Shown piece after piece: positions 36,002-43,189 of a stretch of DNA of 64,000 nt. The position numbers and the translations under genes are program-made. The notes under the pieces were generated by a model, which searched no databases, was not told the DNA's origin, and worked only from the letters and a program-made list of their open reading frames with translations. The DNA comes from Paenibacillus aceti (GTDB taxonomy: Bacteria > Bacillota > Bacilli > Paenibacillales > Paenibacillaceae): positions 2,485,150-2,549,149 of the forward strand of contig NZ_KZ987724.1 of NCBI RefSeq assembly GCF_003614185.1. Direction: 5' to 3'. How positions within the stretch are numbered: the stretch's first letter is position 1; each line of letters opens with the position of its first letter.

Positions 36002-37915
36002 CTATTGTTTAATATAAGATGACTCAATGGCTTTAAACTCCTTAGTTGTTTCTACCAATATTACCTTACCTAACTGCCCAATTATATAGTTCCGCAGCTC
36101 CGGGTTTCGGCAATACAGGAAACAACCTTTCATTCCTCTAGAGATTAACACTTTGTATATATTTTTAATTAGCTTTGTCAGTTGGTCATTGTCCTTTTTA
36201 AGTCCCTTTTTCCCTTGTTTGTCCTTATACTCTTCATAGTCAGCATAAATACGCATCGATTGCGGATCATATTTCAAATCATTACCGATGATGACGCCAA
36301 CATAATCAAATTCCAACCCCTGCGAGGTGTGAACACAACCAATTTGTTCTAATCCTCTTTCGTCAATCGCCCAAGTGGAAAGGGCACGTCCATTCCAAGG
36401 CATCTTAAAATCATGTTCTGGAATATCAACATCCTCGATTTCTCCATTTGGATTACCAGCTTTGGCATTCGTCCATTCCCAAGCGTACCCCGCTAGCATT
36501 CTAGCTTTGTAGCCTTCACTTACTTTCTCTTTAATTAGTTCATAAACAGAATTAGGATTATCCATCAATAAGAACTGAAACGCATCTTGATCCCATCCAT
36601 CAAAGTTTCCTGTCTCTCTAATCTGGAAAATATGATCAATCCAATTCAGAAATCCTTCTGCTCCCGAACATCTAAATTGTGCAGACAAGGTGTACTCAAA
36701 GACTTGTGAATGATTCATTTCTGCGATTCGCTTAATTTCTTCAACTGTACCAATGTCATCAGGCCTAATACGTTGATTATCATCAATAAAAAATACATTC
36801 ACTTTGGATGCTTTAATAATATCCTCAATTTGATTCACGCCTTGATACATATATGCACCCTTCCCCTTAAGACGATGAGCCTCATCAACGATTAGTACAT
36901 CAAAGAAATCGGCAGGAGCATTGTAAAATTGACCTGAGCCAGCGAATAGTCCTCTAGCTCTTGATTTATTTTTTGTCTGTTGTTTAACTAAGGTCTCAAC
37001 CATAGCTGTCCTGAATGAGGCATTGGGAGCAACGAACTTTACATTCAGCTTTTTCTTTAGAAGGCCGCCTAATGCATTCATCGAAATGACAGACTTCCCT
37101 GTCCCTGGCCCACCTTTTACGATCAATGTCTTCTTACTCGTTATTTCCTTAGCCTCACTCATAATTGATTCATATGCAATTTTCTGCTCATCTAGCAAAA
37201 TGAATTCAGAATTTCCTTTAAATAACCCATCAATATGTTCAATTAGCTTCTTGGAAGGACGAATTCTCCCATTTTCAATTAAATAGAGCAGGTTTATCCC
37301 GTTTCCTTTGCCGGTATGCTTGTGGATAAACTCCTGCAGCTTAATGGTATCTTCAGACAGAAATAAAGGTGATTGCTTGATGATCGAATGATATTGTTGG
37401 CTTTGAAGTGGATCTGGTTGTGGAGTTCTATAATTATGTAGGTATGAGCACGAATAACTATGAATATTTTGACTTTGAATCGCCTCATTCATATCCTCTA
37501 ATTGCTGTCGATATGACCATGCCTGATAGGAAGGATGTGTCATTTCTCTTTCTTTTCCTCCAACATAAGCAAGTACCACATCCTCACGGTCGGTTGCTTT
37601 TGCTGAATCCCATTGCTTCAACTCTACGATTATAAAATTATTATATCCGGCATCGTCCTGCCCGGTTACAATAAAATCAACTCGCTTGCTCGTAGCTGGA
37701 ATATTATATTCAATCATAATTCCACAATCATCTGCTATCCTTGAGTTACGAATGACACGCTCCATAAATTGCATGGAATTATTCCATGCTCTAATTTCAC
37801 CACGACTCGGTCGCATTCCCATCTTTTTGATGAATGCCTCTTCTATCGATATAGTCAATAAATTACTGTCAACTTTCTCACGAAATTCAAGAGCACTGCT
37901 GCTATAAATAATCAT
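36002..37915 (-). CDS. DUF2075 nuclease-helicase fusion protein
   Basis: About 637 residues. The N-terminal 200 residues look like a PD-(D/E)xK nuclease: Asp in RVDFIVTGQDD (about 80-87) and the ELKQW motif (about 98-102), with an upstream helix containing Glu. The C-terminal two thirds form a DUF2075/Schlafen-like DNA/RNA helicase ATPase with Walker A GGPGTGKSV (about 268-276), Walker B VLIVDEAHRL (about 342-351), FFIDDNQRI, and motif VI-like HTSQGLEFDYVGVIIG. The GTG at 37924 is in frame, but AGAGGTG fits the ATG at 37915. The start follows the MazG-like stop by 11 bp. Likely a nucleic-acid sensing or degrading enzyme in defence; exact function unknown. Confidence 0.8.
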   Translation of the reverse strand: MIIYSSSALEFREKVDSNLLTISIEEAFIKKMGMRPSRGEIRAWNNSMQFMERVIRNSRIADDCGIMIEYNIPATSKRVDFIVTGQDDAGYNNFIIVELKQWDSAKATDREDVVLAYVGGKEREMTHPSYQAWSYRQQLEDMNEAIQSQNIHSYSCSYLHNYRTPQPDPLQSQQYHSIIKQSPLFLSEDTIKLQEFIHKHTGKGNGINLLYLIENGRIRPSKKLIEHIDGLFKGNSEFILLDEQKIAYESIMSEAKEITSKKTLIVKGGPGTGKSVISMNALGGLLKKKLNVKFVAPNASFRTAMVETLVKQQTKNKSRARGLFAGSGQFYNAPADFFDVLIVDEAHRLKGKGAYMYQGVNQIEDIIKASKVNVFFIDDNQRIRPDDIGTVEEIKRIAEMNHSQVFEYTLSAQFRCSGAEGFLNWIDHIFQIRETGNFDGWDQDAFQFLLMDNPNSVYELIKEKVSEGYKARMLAGYAWEWTNAKAGNPNGEIEDVDIPEHDFKMPWNGRALSTWAIDERGLEQIGCVHTSQGLEFDYVGVIIGNDLKYDPQSMRIYADYEEYKDKQGKKGLKKDNDQLTKLIKNIYKVLISRGMKGCFLYCRNPELRNYIIGQLGKVILVETTKEFKAIESSYIKQ

Positions 37916-37926
37916 TAGATGCACCT

Positions 37927-38259
37927 CTACAAGTCAGTATACTTATCCTTCTTACCATACGCCTTTTCTACGGGATATTTTACTTCATTCTTTTTCAGCT
38001 TGTTTAGAATCAACTCTTCAATGCTTATATTTAAAGTCTCCGCCATATAGATCGAATAAATGAGTACATCTGCTAACTCGTCTGCAATATTATCTTTCTT
38101 CAAATCTAGAGCTTCCTCCGGTGATTTCCATTGGAAATTCTCTAGGAGTTCAGATGACTCTATGCTTATTGATATAGCCAAATCTTTTGGATTATGAAAT
38201 TGCTCCCAATTACGGTTTTGACGAAAGGCAAGGACCTTTCTTATGAGTTCTTCATTCAT
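37927..38259 (-). CDS. MazG-like nucleotide pyrophosphohydrolase
   Basis: The 110-residue all-alpha NTP pyrophosphatase is of the MazG/RS21-C6 type. The metal-binding pattern is visible as Glu residues in ISIESSELLENFQW and the second motif NIADELADVLIYSIYMAETL. Such enzymes cleave (d)NTPs or modified nucleotides to monophosphates. AAGGAG lies before the ATG. It is the first gene of a three-gene unit with the DUF2075 protein. In a defence setting it might alter nucleotide pools during infection, which is inference. Confidence 0.85.
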   Translation of the reverse strand: MNEELIRKVLAFRQNRNWEQFHNPKDLAISISIESSELLENFQWKSPEEALDLKKDNIADELADVLIYSIYMAETLNISIEELILNKLKKNEVKYPVEKAYGKKDKYTDL

Positions 38260-38316
38260 GATTTAACTCCTTTCGATAAAATATCTTAACAGTAGATTGT
38301 TGTAGTGGCGTATATA

Positions 38317-38716
38317 TTATTTGTATCTAATGGAATTTATTAGCACAAAAAAACCAACATCATCAACAACATTCCCAGAATCCCCAAACATAATACCGCA
38401 TTCATCATCGATATCCAGTTGTAACAAAAGGAAATTATCATCATCAAAACCCATATATTCATTCTGAATAAAATAGGGATAACCACCAATTCTACTATCA
38501 CTACTATAACAATCATCACTCAGTTTCTCATATTCTACTTCTGAAAGCTCATTCATAAAAGTTCATGAAATAAATCTAATGAAGAAGACATAGGCATTTC
38601 CCTTGTTTAAAAATACATTTTTCATTTTCATAAGGATTTTTCTTTAATAACTGTTCTTCATTTTCTTCATGATCTTCTATATATTTTACCAGGATAGGGC
38701 TTTCTAAACCAAACAT
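38317..38716 (-). pseudogene. DUF1963 (YwqG-like) protein remnant
   Basis: Frame pieces at 38576-38716 (SPILVKYIEDHEENEEQLL) and 38317-38556 (SEVEYEKLSDD, IGGYPYFIQNEYMGFDDDNF, LLLQLDIDDECGIMFGDSGN) together match the C-terminal half of DUF1963 proteins, often found as immunity-type genes in toxin loci. The N-terminal half is missing, and a frameshift separates the pieces around 38557-38575. Confidence 0.55.
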
Positions 38717-39016
38717 GTTTACTTAAATCTATAGCATCATCAGAACCCAAATCGCTAGCGAAGTTATTTATATCAAAGTTCTTAGTAATACTTCTAACTT
38801 CATCATATGTTCGTTGAGAAGGACTCCTTTTTCAATCTGTAAACGAGCTAGAGTAACATAAAATATAGTCTTCTCAGTTTCCCCTTCCTCAATAACATTG
38901 GCAAATTCATACAAGCATCGTCCTCCTGCCTGAAGAGCATTTAGCCCATCTGTCATATAATTTTCGAAGACTTCATTGATATATTCTGTTAGTTCTTTAT
39001 AATCCCACTCCTGCAT
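38667..39016 (-). pseudogene. Imm3-like immunity protein, frameshifted
   Basis: It starts well (AAGGAG before the ATG at 39016) with QEWDYKELTEYINEVFENYM, AGGRCLYEFANVIEEGE and TIFYVTLARLQIEKG, resembling Imm3-family immunity proteins. Near 38825 the homologous-looking frame shifts (SQRTYDEVRSITKNFDINNF). As read, the protein ends after 82 residues, shorter than the family's usual length. It directly follows the deaminase remnant, so toxin and immunity appear to have decayed together. Confidence 0.5.
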
Positions 39017-39046
39017 TCGTTTCTCCTTCCCTGCTGTCCTATTTAA

Positions 39047-39225
39047 CTACTTTACCACCGTTTGTAAAAACGTTTCTGTAATATTCGGGTATTCTCTTCT
39101 AAAGTCGAATATTACATCAGTACAACTTTGGCAAGTAAGTCGCTCTGTAAACAGATTTATTGTCCCTTCCTCATCGTTCAAGTTGGAATAAGCCTTTAAA
39201 AGTTTATCAAGTGTTTGTTAATTGT
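39047..39225 (-). pseudogene. Deaminase-type toxin C-terminal remnant
   Basis: A frame without start codon encodes LKAYSNLNDEEGTINLFTER, then LTCQSCTDVIFDFRREYPNI and a stop at 39047. The TExxxCxSC pattern followed by a PNI strand is the zinc-binding half of polymorphic-toxin deaminases. The upstream half, with the His/Glu motif, is absent. It has no secretion domain and lies immediately before the Imm3-like gene. Confidence 0.5.
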
Positions 39226-39239
39226 TTAGTGTTTGGTTG

Positions 39240-39260
39240 GTTGTATTGCACGATCTTGTT
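39240..39260. repeat. Cassette-boundary repeat, copy 1
   Basis: 21 bp (GTTGTATTGCACGATCTTGT plus T) lie 30 bp beyond the stop of the immunity gene at 39291. Matches copy 2 at 40784-40804 with one mismatch. Confidence 0.55.
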
Positions 39261-39290
39261 GTTGCTCTGTAAACCCGCAAGTTTTAATCT

Positions 39291-39668
39291 TTAACGATGA
39301 TCAAAATTATAACCGCCTTTTCTTGGTAGCAAGTCTTCAAAATCGCACGATGCTATTGCTTTAAAATCAGCGTCCCATAACCCTGTCAGCAAATTAGATA
39401 TTTCAAATACATAGTTACGGTCAATCACATTTTCAGTTGGTTCAATTTCAAGGTAGTACTTGTAATATAGAAAGCCATCATTCCCTTGATTTCTTTTGTC
39501 TTTATCGAAATCACCGTTATTGAAAATAAATATTCCTGCTTGCTTCGTCAATATGCTCGAACCGCTAATAGTACCCATAACAATGTTTGAGACTGTATCT
39601 AGTAACATCTCTTTATCAACATCGCTATCTACAAAAATTTTAGTAAATAAATCATATTCTTCTTCCAA
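39291..39668 (-). CDS. Presumed immunity protein of the nucleotidyltransferase toxin
   Basis: About 125 residues, acidic, soluble. No family recognised. Its start overlaps or abuts the toxin stop codon (GTG at 39677 overlaps it; the TTG at 39668 has GAGGTGA at better spacing). Toxin and partner are therefore translationally coupled, the usual arrangement for polymorphic toxin/immunity pairs. Visible segments: TVSNIVMGTISGSSILTKQA, DGFLYYKYYLEIEPTENV and NLLTGLWDADFKA. Confidence 0.6.
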   Translation of the reverse strand: MEEEYDLFTKIFVDSDVDKEMLLDTVSNIVMGTISGSSILTKQAGIFIFNNGDFDKDKRNQGNDGFLYYKYYLEIEPTENVIDRNYVFEISNLLTGLWDADFKAIASCDFEDLLPRKGGYNFDHR

Positions 39669-39673
39669 CGAAA

Positions 39674-40129
39674 TCACCTCAGATCATTTGATTGGTGTAA
39701 ACGGGGGATTGTCAAAAGGTCCACTGTTTTAATAATTGAAATATCGACATCCATACCTAGCTCTTGTTGGAGTTGTTCCCTAAACTTGCTCAATTTCGCT
39801 TCTCCTGATTGAATTTTCCCTGTTTCAATAGCATGAAGCATTGTTTTCTCCTTAGCAGACCCTGGATTAGGTGGTTTAACTTTACTAAAAGAGCTTTGTA
39901 TTAATTCATCAAATTTCTCAGATAGAACCCTTATAGATATATCAATATCAGAAGTTGGTTTTGCAGTTCCCTTTTCCCGACTGCCTTGAACAAATATATC
40001 ATCACTTATATACCCTACTTTTTCTCGTATCATTGATGATACTTTATCAAATTGTGCCTGTGTAAGTCCTTGAGGTACTTTAAGAGCTTGTCCCGTCCTC
40101 TCAATCCCCTCTTCAATCCCTCTTCCGAT
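39674..40129 (-). pseudogene. Orphan nucleotidyltransferase toxin C-terminal domain
   Basis: The frame is open from about 40129 and encodes a segment beginning RTGQALKVPQGLTQ. A nucleotidyltransferase-fold domain follows with GSREKGTAKPTSDIDIS (GS...DxD motif) and a third Asp in GMDVDISIIKT. Such domains occur as the toxic tips of polymorphic toxins. It has no secretion region of its own; the seam to the pre-toxin fragment at 40115-40462 is broken by a frameshift in the RKRG coding stretch near 40117. The ATG at 40033 could allow internal translation, but the tip would stay in the cytosol. Confidence 0.6.
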
Positions 40130-40462
40130 CTACTTCATATTGCTTCCTCTGAATATTCCGATTCTCCGGAGTCTCGATGCGATACGTATCTGGAACCTTG
40201 ACTTTCATTCCACCTTCAGTAACCACCACGGCTCCGCCGTTCAGCTTAGGCAGTAGCTCGGAGAGCTGCTTGCTCAGTTTGCCGGATATCTTAACTCCCG
40301 ACTTTACTGCTCCTTCCACTAGTGTCAGAGCCAGAAAGGCTTTTACCAAGGCGCGCCCATATCGCTTGCTCTCTTCATAGCTGGCCTTTTCGCTCAATAT
40401 TTTCTCCTGTAAATCATAGACATCCTGGAACGGAACCACGAACTGCAGTCCCTTCTTTTAAC
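40115..40462 (-). pseudogene. Duplicated pre-toxin (PT-TG-like) fragment
   Basis: Encodes VPFQDVYDLQEKILSEKASY through VDRKR. It differs at only nine positions in about 105 residues from the corresponding part of the full-length toxin at 43190-45559. Homology continues upstream to about 40462, but a 5-nt deletion near 40445 breaks the frame. The copy therefore starts and ends out of frame and is a recombination remnant that carries the region just before the toxic tip. Confidence 0.75.
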
Positions 40463-40588
40463 GTGACTTTTGTATGGTTGCTCCTCGTGGTTTCGTATCT
40501 GCTCTGGAAAGTGACCGTGGTTGTAAGTTTGAATCGGTGGGCTGCTAAAGCGCCTTGATACATATATTATTATTCGAATTGATGTGCC

Positions 40589-40708
40589 TTACGCTGTTAG
40601 TATCTGCGCTCGTACTCCTTCGATTTCAAACGATTCTCCGACTTCTGTCGCCATTTGCGACTGTACTTCTTTTACTATTCGTTTCGTACTCCCTCTGATT
40701 TCGGACAT
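40589..40708 (-). CDS. Small reading frame, 39 residues, unknown
   Basis: Encodes MSEIRGSTKRIVKEVQSQMA followed by a mixed-charge tail ending QILTA. Composition is protein-like and helical, which is unusual for this AT-rich spacer. There is no ribosome site before the ATG, so it may be a leftover of a larger toxin-locus gene. The rest of the 40463-40848 spacer contains the boundary repeat at 40784 and nothing else that I recognise. Confidence 0.25.
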   Translation of the reverse strand: MSEIRGSTKRIVKEVQSQMATEVGESFEIEGVRAQILTA

Positions 40709-40783
40709 AAAAAAAGCTCATTCTTACTCATAAAACAAGTTGGAAGGAGTCTTTGAAGGTTTATTAAGTTGGCTGGTTTATTC

Positions 40784-40804
40784 GTTGTATTGTACGATCT
40801 TGTT
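40784..40804. repeat. Cassette-boundary repeat, copy 2
   Basis: 21 bp matching 39240-39260 except for one C/T difference. It lies 44 bp beyond the stop of the Imm6-like gene at 40849, so both copies follow immunity genes. Confidence 0.55.
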
Positions 40805-40848
40805 ATTAAAGTTATAAATACTCTATTTATTAGAGAAAATAGTTAATT

Positions 40849-41130
40849 CTATATTTGTAATTTTTTTAAAACTTCTGCCTGTATATCACTCGTAATATTC
40901 CCATTCTTACAGTCTTCCAATAAAAAAACTATTCTCTGAATATAACTATCTGATTCCTCTACACATCTTTCAAAGCAGTCCATAAAATGGTCTACTAATG
41001 TATCATCGACTAAAGCAATTGGTTCTGGATAATATTTGACGCCTTCTTTTTCAAATGCTTTCCTACTAGTATAAGCAACTGCATCAATAATACAGTTCCA
41101 AGCTGCGACATCCGTTTCATTATCTGACAT
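40849..41130 (-). CDS. Imm6-like immunity protein
   Basis: About 93 residues (106 if a TTG at 41169 is used). The segment AWNCIIDAVAYTSRKAFEKE followed by YYPEPIALVDDTLVDHF resembles the Imm6 family. It follows and, in the longer form, overlaps the pentapeptide-repeat gene by 25 bp. Neither start has a good ribosome site. It may be a second immunity gene of the same cassette or of a lost toxin. Confidence 0.5.
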   Translation of the reverse strand: MSDNETDVAAWNCIIDAVAYTSRKAFEKEGVKYYPEPIALVDDTLVDHFMDCFERCVEESDSYIQRIVFLLEDCKNGNITSDIQAEVLKKLQI

Positions 41131-41144
41131 ATCTTGAATTATTG

Positions 41145-41750
41145 TTATACTATTTTCCTCATTATCCAAAGGGGCTGCTTATTATCTTGTAACCATTTTC
41201 TAGCTTCTTCACCTACTAGAATATTTGGTTGTTCTGGCGTCCCAATATTGATGCTTTTTATAAAAGCCTCTTCTAGCCCCCGAACCCCAGTTAATTTAGC
41301 TCCTTTTAGCAATACTCTTTCAATCGTAGCTAACCACACATCAGCATTAAACAATATTGCATTGCGAAAATCCGTCTCATCAAAAAGACCAGCCACTAAA
41401 TTAGCATCTGATAAATCTGCTTGAACAAACACCGTCTCAATACATTCACTATCAGCAAGTCTAGCAGCTTTAACATTGGCTTTTGTGAAGTCCACATACG
41501 AGACATTAGATTTACAAAAGTCCGCCCCTTCTAAATTTGTAGATATAAAAGTTGATGAACTTAGTAAAGATGAAGAGAAATCTTTGTGATTTAAGTTCAT
41601 GCCATCAAAGATACAAGCTGTTATATATGCTTGGTCTAATGGGTATTGTGACAAATCTAAATTTCGCAAATCAATTTCATCTATACCTAGTTTTTCTCCT
41701 TGTTCTCCAATAGTTTCAATCCAAAGGCGTTGAGATTCTAATCGAGTCAT
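41145..41750 (-). CDS. Pentapeptide-repeat protein, presumed immunity protein
   Basis: The 201-residue protein has tandem A(D/N)LxX pentapeptides across about residues 25-150 (for example LNHKDFSSSLLSSSTFISTN and ADLSDANLVAGLFDETDFRN), which fold into a right-handed quadrilateral helix. Pentapeptide proteins are known as immunity partners of polymorphic toxins. It lies 34 bp beyond the PD-(D/E)xK-like tip. An eight-codon frame starting at ATG 41773 with a perfect AGGAGG overlaps its start as ATGA. Either this is a coupling leader or the true start was cut off by a frameshift. Confidence 0.75.
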   Translation of the reverse strand: MTRLESQRLWIETIGEQGEKLGIDEIDLRNLDLSQYPLDQAYITACIFDGMNLNHKDFSSSLLSSSTFISTNLEGADFCKSNVSYVDFTKANVKAARLADSECIETVFVQADLSDANLVAGLFDETDFRNAILFNADVWLATIERVLLKGAKLTGVRGLEEAFIKSINIGTPEQPNILVGEEARKWLQDNKQPLWIMRKIV

Positions 41751-41784
41751 AATTCTTTGATATCAGTTGTCATACCTAATCCTC

Positions 41785-42189
41785 CTATTGATACCAAATA
41801 ATCCCACCTGATATCCCAGCTTTTTCCATTGCCTCTCTTAACTGTTCAACATGCTCAGGAATCATGTCTCTTTTATCCACAATTACATTGTAAGTTTCAT
41901 CTAGTTCTTTATAAATTGCCTTCATCCCGTTATTTACTGTAAATGCGCCTTTTTTGGGTGAAGTATGACCATTTGGATAAGATACGAAACTTTTAACGTC
42001 CCATTTAACTTTATTTGTTGTATCAATAAATTCTACTCCTCCGTTTCCTTGCGGGTCACGTACTATCTTCCCTAGTTTTCCTTGTTGTTCCAAATCTAGT
42101 CCTAATTTTACCGCCATGTGAAGGATCGCCTGCTAAATCATCCAATTCTTTTTGCGTCCTACCACTCCTTCACCCCTCTTCCGATCTAC
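41785..42189 (-). pseudogene. Orphan PD-(D/E)xK-like toxin C-terminal domain
   Basis: Begins with the seam VDRKRGE (42171-42189), identical for 19 bp to the seam of the full-length toxin. One frame then gives TQKELDDLAGDPSHGGKI. After a frame change the 41785-42117 frame continues LGLDLEQQGKLGKIVRDP, VEFIDTTNKVKWDVKSF and GISGGIIWYQ. The spaced Glu/Asp with DVK resembles a restriction-endonuclease-fold nuclease toxin. The frame breaks and the lack of a secretion region make it an inactive orphan as it stands. A pentapeptide immunity gene follows. Confidence 0.6.
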
Positions 42190-42239
42190 AATATTATATG
42201 AGGATTAAGCGGAGTTATATTATATTCTAGAATTCTCGC

Positions 42240-42617
42240 CTATATAAAAGACATATACCGCCTACCTAGGATATCAAAACGTGACGTATGGCCTTTTTTG
42301 ATTGAAAAATCATCGACACTGTAGCGCTGCTTGTGTCCGACGGATTCGTACGCCCATACAAACCCGATTTTGCAACAAGTACAATACATCCGAATGGACG
42401 GTACGTGCAGATAGGTTTTCATCTCAAACACAGGAAGATGCCGAACAGTCCGCATATTATTGCTTCCTTTACGAATGACATCTTGATCCGACCTACAGCA
42501 GAGGCAACATTGTCTGACGCTGACTGGTAAAGCTTCTATGTGAAGTTCATCGGCATCAATTGGTGAATTTTTAGTTCTGGTAAATCCAGCATTTCGTTGA
42601 TATATTTGTTTCGTCAA
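42240..42617 (-). mobile_element. ISL3-family transposase N-terminal fragment
   Basis: 125 codons with the ISL3-type zinc-binding N-terminus: CCLCCRSDQDVIRKG, then VRHLPVFEMKTYLHVPSIRM and YCTCCKIGFVW. The DDE catalytic domain (about 300 residues) is missing, so only the first quarter of the transposase remains. No clear terminal inverted repeats were found on either side. The insertion lies between the EndoU-type toxin/immunity pair and the first orphan cassette. Confidence 0.65.
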
Positions 42618-42811
42618 GCACTGATTTCAGTTTTGAGCCACAAAAAACAGGTCAATCATGGTGGTATCTGACCATAATAAACTGCTTGATTTATCGGAAT
42701 AGCGTTATTTAGGGTATAAAATTAAAGCATTTGATGTGCGTACAACCGAAATGAAGAAATCTTTATACGGTTGTGTGTTGGGCTCATTGGGTTCTGGGTA
42801 GCCCCCACTTA

Positions 42812-43177
42812 TTAAAGTAATGTAGTTTTTATTTGGTTTAAAAGAAGTTCAACTTTAGATTGCTCCATAGGATATGAAACAAGGTACTGATGTGTTAATT
42901 TATCAAGAAAATCAATGAAGTCTGTATTCGATACTATTTCATATTTAATTTCATCGACTGCTGGCGGTTCAACTTCAAATTTCACGCCCGTATCTCCAAA
43001 ATACCCCTCTTCCCATGATTCATATTCAGATGGAAACGCACAACAGATAAACTCTGAAATACCATATCCTACCGTGTTTGAAAAATCTTCAAGGGCATCT
43101 ACAAATTTATCCTCATCAAGATAGAGGAAGTAAAGCTCCATTGCAGTTAATTCATCAAAATTCTTATCTATTTTCAT
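42812..43177 (-). CDS. Immunity protein of the EndoU-like toxin (CdiI-like)
   Basis: The 121-residue acidic protein starts 12 bp after the toxin stop with AAGGAG before its ATG. The segments ALEDFSNTVGYGISEFICCA, FPSEYESWEEGYFGDTGVKF and the Pro-rich PPAVDEIKYEIV match the immunity proteins paired with EndoU-type CDI toxins. It should bind and neutralise the C-terminal nuclease of the preceding gene in the cytosol. Confidence 0.75.
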   Translation of the reverse strand: MKIDKNFDELTAMELYFLYLDEDKFVDALEDFSNTVGYGISEFICCAFPSEYESWEEGYFGDTGVKFEVEPPAVDEIKYEIVSNTDFIDFLDKLTHQYLVSYPMEQSKVELLLNQIKTTLL

Positions 43178-43189
43178 AGTTTATCTCCT

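Noticed and set aside
42618-42811. Inverted repeats marking the end of an ISL3 element
   Set aside because: There are short hairpins (for example ACAACCG/CGGTTGT) but no pair that matches across the transposase fragment, so element borders cannot be set.
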